Source: Verrucomicrobiales bacterium (GTDB lineage Bacteria; Verrucomicrobiota; Verrucomicrobiia; Verrucomicrobiales; DEV007). From it: 50,493 bases of DNA. The notes below the pieces were generated by a model, which was not told the origin of the DNA, made no database searches, and saw nothing but the letters and a program-made list of their open reading frames with translations. The translations under genes were made by a program, and so were the position numbers. This document shows positions 16,856-25,223 of the stretch, in pieces. Positions within the stretch are counted from its first letter, which is position 1; each line of letters starts with the position of its first letter. Where the stretch lies: the NCBI GenBank assembly GCA_029213025.1, contig JARGOZ010000033.1, positions 1 through 50,493 on the forward strand. Direction: 5' to 3'.

Positions 16856-17461
16856 TCAAAAATTGGGAAGACAATGCGATAAATAGTATTCGAGCTGCAG
16901 AGGCGACATCGTCAGTGACGAACCGTTGTTTTTGAATCCCTCCTCCGAAACGCTGTCCGGAGGCAAATTCGATGAGTAATTCAGGTCGACTCCGAGGAGA
17001 TCGACCATGGTGTTTTGATACTCGGCCCGGTTGAGCCGCCGAACGACGACACGGCCGCCCGTGCTTTTCATCGCAGCGACGGCGGTATCGATATTTTTCT
17101 GAATCCAGCCGGTCAGGACAGCGCGATCTTCGGATGACAGGGGAGGCTCGTCTTCCGGCGGCATTTCCCCGAGGTGAATCACGTCGAGGGCATCGTGCCA
17201 GGTTTCTCCGGCGGCTCGGTCCTGGATCAAATCGGTGGAAAGGGTGTCGAAGCGGATTTTCGATTTCTGTTTTTCCGGTCCGTGGCAGGCGATACAGTGA
17301 TTATCAAGGATCGACCGGACCTCCGGCGGCATTTCACCGGCCTTCAGCGGGGCGGCAATCCAGAGTAAAAACAGCGCGGCAATGCCGACTGTACCCTGTA
17401 CACTGGATGAGTGTACTGGGTACAGTTGACGTTTTTGGGTGAATTTCCTGAATCGCTTCAT
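16856..17461 (-). pseudogene. DUF1587/DUF1592-type cytochrome protein, truncated
   Basis: Only about 201 of the usual 700-900 residues remain. Present are a signal peptide interrupted by repeat locus C, a planctomycete-type cytochrome domain with CxxCH (DNHCIACHGPEKQKSKIRFD) and the start of DUF1587 (RRLNRAEYQNTMVDLLGVDL). The frame leaves the family after SPLQLEYYL and stops eight residues on at 16856, so DUF1592, DUF1588 and DUF1585 are missing. The missing part is not elsewhere in the window. The break lies between this gene and the toxin-antitoxin pair, marking a deletion or insertion junction at about 16880. Confidence 0.85.
17388..17426. repeat. 22-bp repeat family, locus C: inverted pair in a signal peptide
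   Basis: Arms ACTGTACCCTGTACACT (17388-17404) and AGTGTACTGGGTACAGT (17410-17426) are reverse complements with one mismatch, separated by GGATG. The geometry is identical to locus A. It falls in the N-terminal coding region of the truncated cytochrome gene and adds LYPVHSSSVQGTV between the basic start (MKRFRKFTQKR) and the hydrophobic core (IAALFLLWIAAPLKAG) without breaking the frame. Confidence 0.88.
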
Positions 17462-17789
17462 AACTCGGAGATCGGGGAATCAACAACCTTTCCGGGCCCC
17501 CGGCAAACTGCGGATCAACGGAATACAGGACCGGAATCAGGAATAAGGTTGCTCATGGCTCTCTGTTTAGGAAGCTGCAGATTGGACCTTAGGCGCTTTT
17601 GGTAATAACGGTGTTTGCATTAGGTATGAATTTATTTATTTTCCTGACTGATAGCCTTGCTCTTAGTCGATCTGTTTTTGACTAAAGCGTCTCATTTTAT
17701 TTGTGCGCAAGCGATCCGAAAGCGAACGTTAATTGACCTTAAACTGACTGCTCAGGTAGAATGGCCCAAATTTAGAGAATAAAGATCGA
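17462..17789. other. Left flank of the AT-rich operon, no gene seen
   Basis: No supported coding region. Base composition falls noticeably from about 17590 onward, where long A/T runs begin. It contains the probable promoter of the phosphoesterase operon (17733-17762). No integrase, tRNA end or direct repeat matching the right flank was found. Confidence 0.5.
17733..17762 (+). promoter_or_regulatory. Sigma-70-like promoter for the four-gene operon
   Basis: TTGACC (17733-17738) and TAGAAT (17757-17762) match the -35 and -10 consensus in five of six positions each, with an 18-bp spacer. Transcription would begin near 17769, leaving a leader of about 20 nt before the ATG at 17790. Confidence 0.55.
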
Positions 17790-19283
17790 ATGGAAATTGA
17801 ACAGCGACAAATTTTTATCACTTCGGATTGGCACCTTGGAGGCACTATGGACTCCGATAGAAACCATAAAGGTATCGAAAAAATGGGAAGTAGCATTTTC
17901 CGAGATACTGAAAATCTAACAAAATTTTTAGATTGGATTCGTGAACAGGCTAGTGTTTTTGATGGAAAAACCGAGGTGGTACTGAATGGAGATATAGTTG
18001 ACTTTCTTGCACCAAACAACGAGAATGAGTACACGCCCGAAGCATGGCAAAATAATGCGGAGAAAATCAATAACGAACTAACGTCGATCGCTGAGCGATT
18101 CGTAAATTCTGAAGGCAGAGGTCCTTTTCAAGCACTCCGGGATCTGGTGAGCGAAGGTTGTGAAGTTACAGTCCTCTTGGGCAATCATGACGTTGAACTT
18201 TGTTTGCCAGGGGTGCGAAACCGTTTTCAGGAACTCATCGGTGGTCAATCTAAGAATGTCCAATTCATTTACGATGGCGAAGCCTATGTATACGGTAGAT
18301 TGCTTGTTGAGCATGGGAATCGATACGATCCATTTAATGCTGTCGATTTTTCCTTGTTGAGACAAGAACGCTCAATGCTTTCGCGGGGCTTTTCAATTGA
18401 TGAAAATAGCCGCGGCAATCTATTCTTTGAGCCGCCCGTAGGAAGTAGTATTGTGGTCAATGAAATAAACCCTCTTCTCCATGAGGTGCCATTTCTTAAC
18501 CTCCTAAAGCCAGAGTTTGGTGCGGCAATTCCATTGATGCTAGCCTTTTATCCAGAAACTCGAGGTTTCTTCGAAATGGCATTTGTGCTTTTGAAGATTG
18601 GGAAAAGGGTTAAGGATAATTCGCTAACAAATCGACCTGGTCTATTATCAGGCTCACCATTGGATACCTACACGAGCCTAAATGATTTCCTGAAGGAGGA
18701 GCTTGGAGACGATGCCAAGTCTTTTCTCTCTCCACCAAAACGAGGAGGAACTCTATCGCGTTCTGAGCCCAGAACCGGAGCAAAGTTTAAGAAACTGGCG
18801 GCAAAGGCTGCTGAATCACTAAATCTCGAACTGCCTTGGGACGTCTACAGAATCTGTAAAGAAAAGTCCGATACAGACCGAATGGCTCAAGTCAGAATCG
18901 CGCTAAGGAAAGTTAGAGACTCGACAGCTTTTGACCACCAGACCGAGAAAGTTCAGTATATGGCCCCCGCATATGAGATTGTTGAAACTGGTCTAGTCGA
19001 TACTGTTGTTTTTGGGCACACGCATTTTCCGAAGGAGGTGATTCTGGATGATGGAGCAAAATATTTGAATGCTGGGACTTGGGCTGATGTTCTCCGGCTT
19101 CCCGAAGCAATCAGTTCCGAAATCGACGAGGAAGCCTATTCGGCTATCGACACCTTTCTTGAGGATATCAAAAACCAGAATTATGAACCTTACACACTTC
19201 GGCCGAGGACATACGTGCGTGCAGTGGTGGACTCAAGCGGGTCAGTAGAAGCGGCCCTAAAATCTTTTGAACCAAATGGGTAA
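17790..19283 (+). CDS. Calcineurin-like metallophosphoesterase
   Basis: A 497-aa protein with all metal-binding motifs of the calcineurin/Mre11 superfamily: SDWHLGG (D13, H15), LNGDIVDF (G67-D68, D71), LLGNHDVEL (G131-D134), a histidine in LLVEHGNRYDPF (H175) and FGHTHFPK (409-412) followed by YLNAGTW. The long segment between H175 and GHTH is mostly helical and unassigned. No signal peptide, so cytosolic. The superfamily cleaves phosphodiesters or phosphomonoesters; a nuclease role is inferred from its operon with a Rad50-like ATPase, echoing Mre11-Rad50 and SbcD-SbcC. It overlaps the next gene by 17 bp. Composition is AT-richer than the rest of the window, suggesting transfer. Confidence 0.85.
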   Translation: MEIEQRQIFITSDWHLGGTMDSDRNHKGIEKMGSSIFRDTENLTKFLDWIREQASVFDGKTEVVLNGDIVDFLAPNNENEYTPEAWQNNAEKINNELTSIAERFVNSEGRGPFQALRDLVSEGCEVTVLLGNHDVELCLPGVRNRFQELIGGQSKNVQFIYDGEAYVYGRLLVEHGNRYDPFNAVDFSLLRQERSMLSRGFSIDENSRGNLFFEPPVGSSIVVNEINPLLHEVPFLNLLKPEFGAAIPLMLAFYPETRGFFEMAFVLLKIGKRVKDNSLTNRPGLLSGSPLDTYTSLNDFLKEELGDDAKSFLSPPKRGGTLSRSEPRTGAKFKKLAAKAAESLNLELPWDVYRICKEKSDTDRMAQVRIALRKVRDSTAFDHQTEKVQYMAPAYEIVETGLVDTVVFGHTHFPKEVILDDGAKYLNAGTWADVLRLPEAISSEIDEEAYSAIDTFLEDIKNQNYEPYTLRPRTYVRAVVDSSGSVEAALKSFEPNG

Positions 19284-21021
19284 TTATCGGGATAGCATTG
19301 CTAGGTTGGATATTAATGGCACTCATGTTGGCTCCGCATGGGTTATGAGTTCAACACTTGCGTGTACCGCTGAGCATTGCGTTTCAGCATTATCGGTTGG
19401 AGACTTGGTGGACCTATATTTCCCAAACTTCGATGTTATATCAGGTCAGTTGCTGAGGAAAGACGAAATCTTAGACGTAGCTCTACTTTCGATTGATTTG
19501 AGCGGCGTCAGTATTGCTCCGATTGAAATGATTGCTCGACCGACTACCGGAACTCTAGATGGTCGACCATGGAATCTTCATGGATTTCCTGTTAGGTTAC
19601 ACGAAGAGGACTTGGAAAACAGTGGGATTTCTTTGGCAGGAACAGTAAGGAATTCACGAGCCTCAGTAGACAATGGGCCTGCGATTCAGCTACAATGCGA
19701 CGAAGGTGGACGGATTACCAATGACGGAGTTTCCCCGTTTGAAGGAGTATCAGGCTGCCCTGTCATGACAAGTTTAGAAGCGGAGTCTGACGACACATTT
19801 GCGATCGGTGTGACGTCCCATCACCCGAGAGCGCAGGATAATATCTTATTTTGCACGCCGGTCGATTCCGTTATTACCGACTATTCTACTGACTTCGAAA
19901 ATATTGAAATTCGATCCTGGGATTCATTCAAATGTTTCCCTACTTTGGGCGTCGCCGGATCGGGATATAAGACAAATTTAGACGAAACGCTATTACAGGA
20001 GATTTGGGAAAAGGGAATGACCGGCTTTTGGTGTGACATACAAGCTGACGAATGTAGGTATCTCTCAAGCGCTCTTGAAAGGATAATTGTCCACGCTCCT
20101 TTTATTTTAACCCGCCCTACCACCGACTTATGCTTTAAAGGAGCGTCAGGGTGGAAATCACGTTGCTATACGAATTCTAAGCAATGGGTTCCGGTAGCAG
20201 GCAAGCCTTCGATAAAAACTATCGAGAAATACAGTTTTGTAGAACTTCCGAAGACACTTCAACTAGTAGGTGGAAAGCAATTCGCTTCGAGCGAAGCTCT
20301 TGCATCATATTTCGAACGGTTGTGCGACCAGTGGGCGTTTACAAAAATCCGGGAAAAATTGATTGAAGTATTCGATGATCCGTTGGGGCACCTTAGTTAC
20401 GAAATCTCATTAGAAATTGTTCCGGTTATGGAAGAGATATGGGGCCGGTGGCGTGAAATCCTTGAAAATGATCCAAGCGTCCTTCATCACTTTCTTGGCT
20501 TGATGCTTTCAAGCAACGGTGCGCAATCAATGCAAAACAACGCTGCTGGAGTAGGACCAGAAACTCTTGAGACCTGTATAGTCCCATCAGTGGCTTTCAC
20601 TTTAGCGATTTGTAGTGCACTCCCAGAGGTCGTCCAGAAACCTAAAGGGAATGGCCCCGGAAACCTCGGTGACGAGAACTTAAGCGGCCACTCTTGTGCC
20701 GTGCAAACGATTGGTGGAAAGGCATTGCAGACAGTTGAGAGAGTTCACCAATGGCGAACCCCCTTTGTGTTTTTGCCGCACCTTCACGAAACATGGGAAA
20801 TTTTTGAAACTGGGCAAGCGCGTTTTGATAAAGGATCGCAGTCAGCTACAACGATAAGTGAAGACCCCAAATCCTCGATCGTAGTTCCCCGTGACGGAGA
20901 AATTTTAAGAGCCATTGGAACAAGCTTGGAGGCATTGTGGGAGGTCCTAGAAAAACGAAGGGAAAGCCTTTTGGTTGACCAAGAACGCTATGTAGAGGAG
21001 GCCAAAAATGTTGACGCCTGA
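19267..21021 (+). CDS. Cytosolic trypsin-like protease with large unknown C-terminal region
   Basis: A 584-aa protein. Residues 1-210 have a trypsin-like fold: SAWVMSSTLACTAEHCVSAL with His37, KDEILDVALLSIDL with Asp70 and SPFEGVSGCPVM with Ser162 in GxSG, giving a complete His-Asp-Ser triad. There is no signal peptide or membrane segment, unlike the exported DegP type. Residues 220-584 form an unassigned domain rich in Trp and aromatic residues, ending in a helical tail. The start overlaps the phosphoesterase gene by 17 bp; a second ATG lies 9 bp in. It overlaps the next gene by 14 bp. Cytosolic trypsin domains fused to such regions are seen in bacterial conflict systems, where the protease acts as effector; that role here is inference. 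Confidence 0.8.
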   Translation: MNQMGNYRDSIARLDINGTHVGSAWVMSSTLACTAEHCVSALSVGDLVDLYFPNFDVISGQLLRKDEILDVALLSIDLSGVSIAPIEMIARPTTGTLDGRPWNLHGFPVRLHEEDLENSGISLAGTVRNSRASVDNGPAIQLQCDEGGRITNDGVSPFEGVSGCPVMTSLEAESDDTFAIGVTSHHPRAQDNILFCTPVDSVITDYSTDFENIEIRSWDSFKCFPTLGVAGSGYKTNLDETLLQEIWEKGMTGFWCDIQADECRYLSSALERIIVHAPFILTRPTTDLCFKGASGWKSRCYTNSKQWVPVAGKPSIKTIEKYSFVELPKTLQLVGGKQFASSEALASYFERLCDQWAFTKIREKLIEVFDDPLGHLSYEISLEIVPVMEEIWGRWREILENDPSVLHHFLGLMLSSNGAQSMQNNAAGVGPETLETCIVPSVAFTLAICSALPEVVQKPKGNGPGNLGDENLSGHSCAVQTIGGKALQTVERVHQWRTPFVFLPHLHETWEIFETGQARFDKGSQSATTISEDPKSSIVVPRDGEILRAIGTSLEALWEVLEKRRESLLVDQERYVEEAKNVDA

Positions 21022-21733
21022 ACTAGATCCAATGGTAGAACTGGCTGAAAAAGTACAACAAAATTGCATTAACCGAAATTTTTCAGTCAATTCCAATCCC
21101 CCCGAACTTTCAAAGACGGAAACTAAATCTTCGTCGATTCAGATAAAGGAGAATGAATTAAAAGACCGCATCCTTCCAAAACGCCAGGAATTGGAGCAAG
21201 TTCAGCCTCCCCTTGGTCTATTTGTAGAGAGTCATTCCCAGTATGCCATCCAAATAGGAATTTTGGATAGGAACTTGATTACCGGGGATTGGAACGAAAA
21301 GTATCGCCAGGATGTGATAAGAAACTGGCATGGTTACCAACAATACGCTGCGATTGCAAGAACATGGCTTCTTTCCAATCACAATGATGATCTAAACCTG
21401 TTTCTTGTTGGCCCGGCAGGGAGCTTTCATGAGCCCGAATGGCAAAATTTTGCGGAGATTGTCGAACGCAATGAAATAGTCTGCCGGAAAGTAGTTTGGT
21501 TACCCTCAAAAAACGAAGACAGTTGGGAAACTGAGATCGAATCATTCATAGAACGAACTTTCCTGGCCCAACCTTGGGCGTATGGCGCACCGACCGAAAG
21601 CCCTAAACTCGATGCATTGTCTGACTCAATTTCAGATTTAGGCACCTGGCGAAAGGTATTAGACCTTCCGGAATTTCGATCGGACAATCGTGATTACAAT
21701 GACTTGGTAGCAGAACTTCTGAAATTGGATTAA
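21008..21733 (+). CDS. Middle component of an ABC-ATPase conflict system (probable)
   Basis: A 241-aa soluble protein. The first 80 residues are low-complexity and charged; the rest is compact, with TWLLSNHNDDLNLFLVGPAG, VERNEIVCRKVVWLPSKNED and FIERTFLAQPWAYG. From memory this pattern (a hydrophobic VGP-G strand followed by CRKxVWLP and FLxRTFLAxPW) belongs to the small middle-component proteins encoded just before the SMC-like ATPase in ABC-three-component systems; this could not be searched. It overlaps the protease gene by 14 bp and is followed by the ATPase ATG after 1 bp, so translation is probably coupled through all four genes. Confidence 0.65.
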   Translation: MLTPELDPMVELAEKVQQNCINRNFSVNSNPPELSKTETKSSSIQIKENELKDRILPKRQELEQVQPPLGLFVESHSQYAIQIGILDRNLITGDWNEKYRQDVIRNWHGYQQYAAIARTWLLSNHNDDLNLFLVGPAGSFHEPEWQNFAEIVERNEIVCRKVVWLPSKNEDSWETEIESFIERTFLAQPWAYGAPTESPKLDALSDSISDLGTWRKVLDLPEFRSDNRDYNDLVAELLKLD

Positions 21734-21734
21734 G

Positions 21735-24071
21735 ATGAGCAACACCTATTTATCTAAGATTGATATATCAAATTTTCGATCGTTCGGCCCAAATTTCAGT
21801 TGGGAAATTCCGCCCTCGCCTAGCCTGGTCATCATATACGGAATGAATGGTTTGGGGAAGACATCTTTTTTTGAAGCTCTCGAATGGCTTTTTACCGGAG
21901 ACGTTCGGCGAATAAGCAGTGCTCTTTCGAAGGAATCTATTGATCAATACTTGACACGTCGAGGAGCCAATGAATTAAGCCATTTTGTATCGGCGACTTT
22001 TGGACCGAAGGAAGACAGAATTTTACGATCAGCGACCAAAGTGCCATCGCGCGAAGATGTATTGGAAGCCCTTGCGCATCCGGATTGGGAGGAAAAACCA
22101 GATGACATTACTCCGTACCTTCGGCTGACCAAGTTTTTGCCTCAATCAAAGCGGTATCGATTCGAAGAGGAAAACCCGGCAGATCAATGGAAACTTCTTC
22201 GTGGGCCTGCCGGTGTAGATCGATTAGAAGAAATCAGGCAGGCTCTTGGTAGTACAAAAACAACAAATGCATTTAATCGGGAGATCACTCGATTAAAGCA
22301 AGAACTAGAAATTGAGAGTAACCGATACAGAGATTGGTCTGAATTGATTGTTACGCGAGACAATCTAACCTTGTATAGTTCTGAAACAGATTATATTGAT
22401 TTGGATAGAGTGAGAAGAGATCTCGACGATTTGGAAAAACTGCTTCTTTCTAAGTATGATGTTTCCTCATTGGGGGATGCTGAAGATTTATCGCCGAAGG
22501 AAATGAGCGATAGATTTCATAATCGCATAGTTGACGTCCAAAGCCTGTTGAGAAATGAGGAGTCGAAACTCGAATCTTTTTCAAATTTACACAGCTTGAT
22601 CATGGATTGGAGTGAAAACTCTTCCAAAACTCAACTATTCAGTAACGAAATTGATTCCAAGCAGGAACGTTTAGAGACAATCGGGTTGGAGATCAAAAAT
22701 TTATCGGATGGTCGAATCGCAGTATCCGAAAACTACAATAATGCCGTCGAAAAAGAGAAGAGTAAAGATCAAGAGATCAGCAACATTTTAAATATCAAAT
22801 CCTCTTTTAATCAACAGACTGAAAAAATCACTGAAATTTCGAACATTCAAAAAGAGCTGGTGCAAGAAAATAAAGAATTGGAACGTATTCGAGAACGACT
22901 AAAACAATTTGAAGCAGCAAAGATTAAGCGGACTGAAATTGTTGAGATGATTGGAACTCTTAAAAAACGCCAAAATGAATTGATCACTTTTCAAGCAAAT
23001 GTCGATGAATTTTTTAGGAGAAAAGAAGAAAGCGATAGGAGAGAAGGAAGTATTCATTCTTTGAAGAAAGAACTTGAAAAAGCACGAGCCGAGAAGGCTC
23101 AAAATCGATTGCGTGTATCGGAATTAGAGAGAGACCGAAATGCTTTAATTGCCAAAAGAACTGATATCCTATCACAGGTTGAGGTTATGGCCGAGGCGTT
23201 AGCCACGCTATGCCGCCACATTGACGAGGACTCCTTGGAATGCCCACTATGCACAGCAAAATATGAAACGGGTAAATTGCAATCGTTAGCTCGAAAAGCC
23301 CTAGAGGATTCTGGAATAGACACGATTGAAATCGATCAAGGTTTGGTTCAGGTGAAAGATGAAATTGAGCAGATCAAGGAAGTTGAAATTTCGATCGATA
23401 ATCAAATTGCTTCTATCCCAATTCAGATAGATGAACTAGAGAGACTGAGGACAGCGGCAGGTGAAGAATGGGATCGTATTGAAAGTACAAGGGTTTTGAT
23501 AGGCGGTATCAGCTCATCTAATTTAGTTCAAGATGCATCTTCGAGAAAAGGGGAGGTTGAAGCTCAAATTGAGAGTCTCGAAAATGATCTCTCAACCCAC
23601 GAGGCGGGGGAACAAATTGATTTGGAAATCACGAATTTAACTGCTCAGAAGTCAGATTATGAAATATCGATTGAGGAAAAGGAAGGAAGACTCAATGAAA
23701 TCAATAGTGAAATCGAACACGCACAAGCAGCTATTGTACACTATCGTGATTCCAATGATATTTCCGAGATCAATTTGGAATTATTGGAAACGATGTTGGT
23801 AAACCGTGAGGAAGAAAAACAAATCGCTCACGACCATGTGAATGATTGGAGGACTAGAGTGGAGGAACTTAATCGAGAGCTTCAAAGGGCTGAAGAAAAG
23901 CAAAATTCCTTGAAGCTGGAATTGCAAACTCTTCACACAAAGAGACAAAGCGTGGATGAAAGACTTAAAGTTCTGAAACAAAGATGGGAAGTGTTTTTTC
24001 CAGATGTATCGCCTACACCTGAGCCTCTACAACGATCTATCGCGTTGTCAGAAGAAACTGGTAGGAATTGA
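21735..24071 (+). CDS. Rad50/SMC-like ATPase, N-terminal part up to a frameshift
   Basis: This part (778 aa) starts with an AAA_23/SMC-type ATPase head: ISNFRSFGPNF and the P-loop GMNGLGKTSF (residues 36-45). Long coiled-coils follow, broken at residues 503-506 by a Rad50-type zinc hook, LECPLCTAKYETG, then a returning coiled-coil. The hook sits at the midpoint of the combined 1,020-aa protein, as expected for a Rad50/SbcC-like rod. The frame ends at 24069-24071 in the returning coil, so the ABC signature and Walker B are in the next frame. Sequence in this frame stays natural to about LQRSIALSEE (24050). See the C-terminal part at 24004 for the join. Confidence 0.85.
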   Translation: MSNTYLSKIDISNFRSFGPNFSWEIPPSPSLVIIYGMNGLGKTSFFEALEWLFTGDVRRISSALSKESIDQYLTRRGANELSHFVSATFGPKEDRILRSATKVPSREDVLEALAHPDWEEKPDDITPYLRLTKFLPQSKRYRFEEENPADQWKLLRGPAGVDRLEEIRQALGSTKTTNAFNREITRLKQELEIESNRYRDWSELIVTRDNLTLYSSETDYIDLDRVRRDLDDLEKLLLSKYDVSSLGDAEDLSPKEMSDRFHNRIVDVQSLLRNEESKLESFSNLHSLIMDWSENSSKTQLFSNEIDSKQERLETIGLEIKNLSDGRIAVSENYNNAVEKEKSKDQEISNILNIKSSFNQQTEKITEISNIQKELVQENKELERIRERLKQFEAAKIKRTEIVEMIGTLKKRQNELITFQANVDEFFRRKEESDRREGSIHSLKKELEKARAEKAQNRLRVSELERDRNALIAKRTDILSQVEVMAEALATLCRHIDEDSLECPLCTAKYETGKLQSLARKALEDSGIDTIEIDQGLVQVKDEIEQIKEVEISIDNQIASIPIQIDELERLRTAAGEEWDRIESTRVLIGGISSSNLVQDASSRKGEVEAQIESLENDLSTHEAGEQIDLEITNLTAQKSDYEISIEEKEGRLNEINSEIEHAQAAIVHYRDSNDISEINLELLETMLVNREEEKQIAHDHVNDWRTRVEELNRELQRAEEKQNSLKLELQTLHTKRQSVDERLKVLKQRWEVFFPDVSPTPEPLQRSIALSEETGRN

Positions 24072-24798
24072 AAATAAATGTAAACAGGCCCTCGAGAAAT
24101 TGACCATTTTTGAATCATTATCTCGAGTCACAGAGATTGAAGATAAAATCATGGCCGAACGTAACTCTTGCGGCGACTGCACCGAAGAGGAAGTCAGTGA
24201 GAATTTTGCTGGAAAAATTCAGAGGCTGGAAGAACAAATTACCCATGCGAACGACGTGAAAAAGCGGGCTCAACAAATAGCTGAACACCTAAAGAGTGAA
24301 GCAGAGCATTTTAATGAGTCAACTCTGAAACCTTTATCGTCGAGGATTCAAAAATTTCACGACGTGTTGTCTTCGTTCCGTTACGAAATCAGCTTGGAAA
24401 CCAAAACTGCAAAAGGTGGAACTAAATTAAATCAGCGGGTTAATCGTAAAGGCAATTCCACAGATTGGGTTCATCCTCTTGCAGAGTTGAGTGATGGGCA
24501 AATATCAGTTCAGGGCTTGGCGACGCTTTTTGCAGCAAGTACGGAATACCGATGGAGCAGGTGGCCATCAGTTCTTCTTGATGATCCTCTTCAAAGTTCA
24601 GATTTACTTCATGCATCTGCATTCATCGATATTCTCAGGGGATTGATTAAAGACCTAAAGTATCAAGTCTTTTTGTCCTCTCATGATCTGGAAGAAGCTC
24701 GGTATATTATTCGAAAATGCGAGAGATCAGGGATCGATGTGTCTCAGTGCCACCTTTTAGGACCGGGAGTAAATGGTGTGCGTGCAGTATTCTCATAA
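24004..24798 (+). CDS. Rad50/SMC-like ATPase, C-terminal part after the frameshift
   Basis: This frame carries the rest of the ATPase: coiled-coil (GIENKCKQALEKLTIFESLS), the C-terminal head with the signature LSDGQ (in place of LSGGQ, residues 162-166 of this frame), Walker B VLLDDPLQSSD (190-200) and the H-loop FLSSHDLEEA. It is +1 relative to the upstream frame; the natural crossing point is about 24050-24060 (GAAGAAACTGG). Starting at ATG 24004 would give a 264-aa head lacking the P-loop. It may be a real inactivating indel, a sequencing error, or a split gene. The last gene of the operon; no terminator-like hairpin with a T-run follows immediately. Confidence 0.8.
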   Translation: MYRLHLSLYNDLSRCQKKLVGIENKCKQALEKLTIFESLSRVTEIEDKIMAERNSCGDCTEEEVSENFAGKIQRLEEQITHANDVKKRAQQIAEHLKSEAEHFNESTLKPLSSRIQKFHDVLSSFRYEISLETKTAKGGTKLNQRVNRKGNSTDWVHPLAELSDGQISVQGLATLFAASTEYRWSRWPSVLLDDPLQSSDLLHASAFIDILRGLIKDLKYQVFLSSHDLEEARYIIRKCERSGIDVSQCHLLGPGVNGVRAVFS

Positions 24799-25140
24799 TT
24801 GATGGATTCAATAAGAAAAGCGCAAGTTGAATCCTAAGTGAAAAGTTTTCAGCTTTGGCAAGAGCCTATATAGAAAGAAGGGTGGTCGGGTGTTAAATGG
24901 ATGGCGAAGTGGGCTATGGGATCAAAGTTAATGAAAAATTGAGGTCTATTTGACCTGTTGTTTTTGCAGGTACTCACGAAAGTTTTGGCAAGGGGCGAGC
25001 CAAATCGCTGCAGAACCTCTCTTGGTTCAGCCCCTTGCCCCCACCAACGATCCCCTATTCGCGGTAAATAATCTCGCCCCGCCATGTCGTGATTTTCGCT
25101 CACTGGACGATACTCGGGTGAACCTCACTGGAAACTGAGA
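24799..25140. other. Right flank of the AT-rich operon, no gene seen
   Basis: No supported gene. AT-rich up to about 24975, then back to the window's usual composition. It contains a long inverted repeat (24987-25039) and the start of the direct repeat shared with 27313-27490, which includes the probable promoter of the broken sulfatase. The change in composition at about 24980 is a candidate island boundary. Confidence 0.5.
24987..25039. repeat. 53-bp inverted repeat at the island edge
   Basis: GGCAAGGGGC (24987-24996) and GCCCCTTGCC (25030-25039) are perfect reverse complements. Just inside them CCAA and TTGG also pair, giving a 14-bp interrupted stem with a 24-25 nt loop. No T-run follows on the plus strand, so it is a poor terminator. 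The right arm ends where the 25039/27313 direct repeat begins. Confidence 0.75.
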
Positions 25141-25223
25141 ATGCTGAAGAAAATGAAATCGAATCATATCACTGACCAAATTGGCGGGGCAAAGCTTGCG
25201 CTTCTGACTTTCATCCTGGGGAT
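25039..25223 (+). repeat. Direct repeat, copy 1 (sulfatase promoter and 5' end)
   Basis: About 185 bp nearly identical to 27313-27490. It covers the upstream region (shared CCACCAACGATCCCCTATTC) and the first 28 codons of a sulfatase. This copy has 7 extra bases before the ATG compared with copy 2, plus scattered substitutions, so the duplication is not brand new. The two copies flank the Fic gene and the AlbA/RecG-like remnant. Confidence 0.9.

Noticed and set aside
23994..24003. T6 slippery site as programmed frameshift in the ATPase gene
   Set aside because: Sequence after the T-run in the original frame (PDVSPTPEPLQRSIALSEE) looks more natural than the shifted frame, so the crossing is likely about 55 bases later.
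17462..25020. Attachment-site direct repeats or an integrase for the AT-rich operon
   Set aside because: Comparison of the flanks by eye found no repeat longer than chance, and no integrase or tRNA gene.
24849..25103. 84-aa minus-strand frame on the right flank
   Set aside because: It crosses the inverted repeat and the sulfatase direct repeat, with no family-like sequence.
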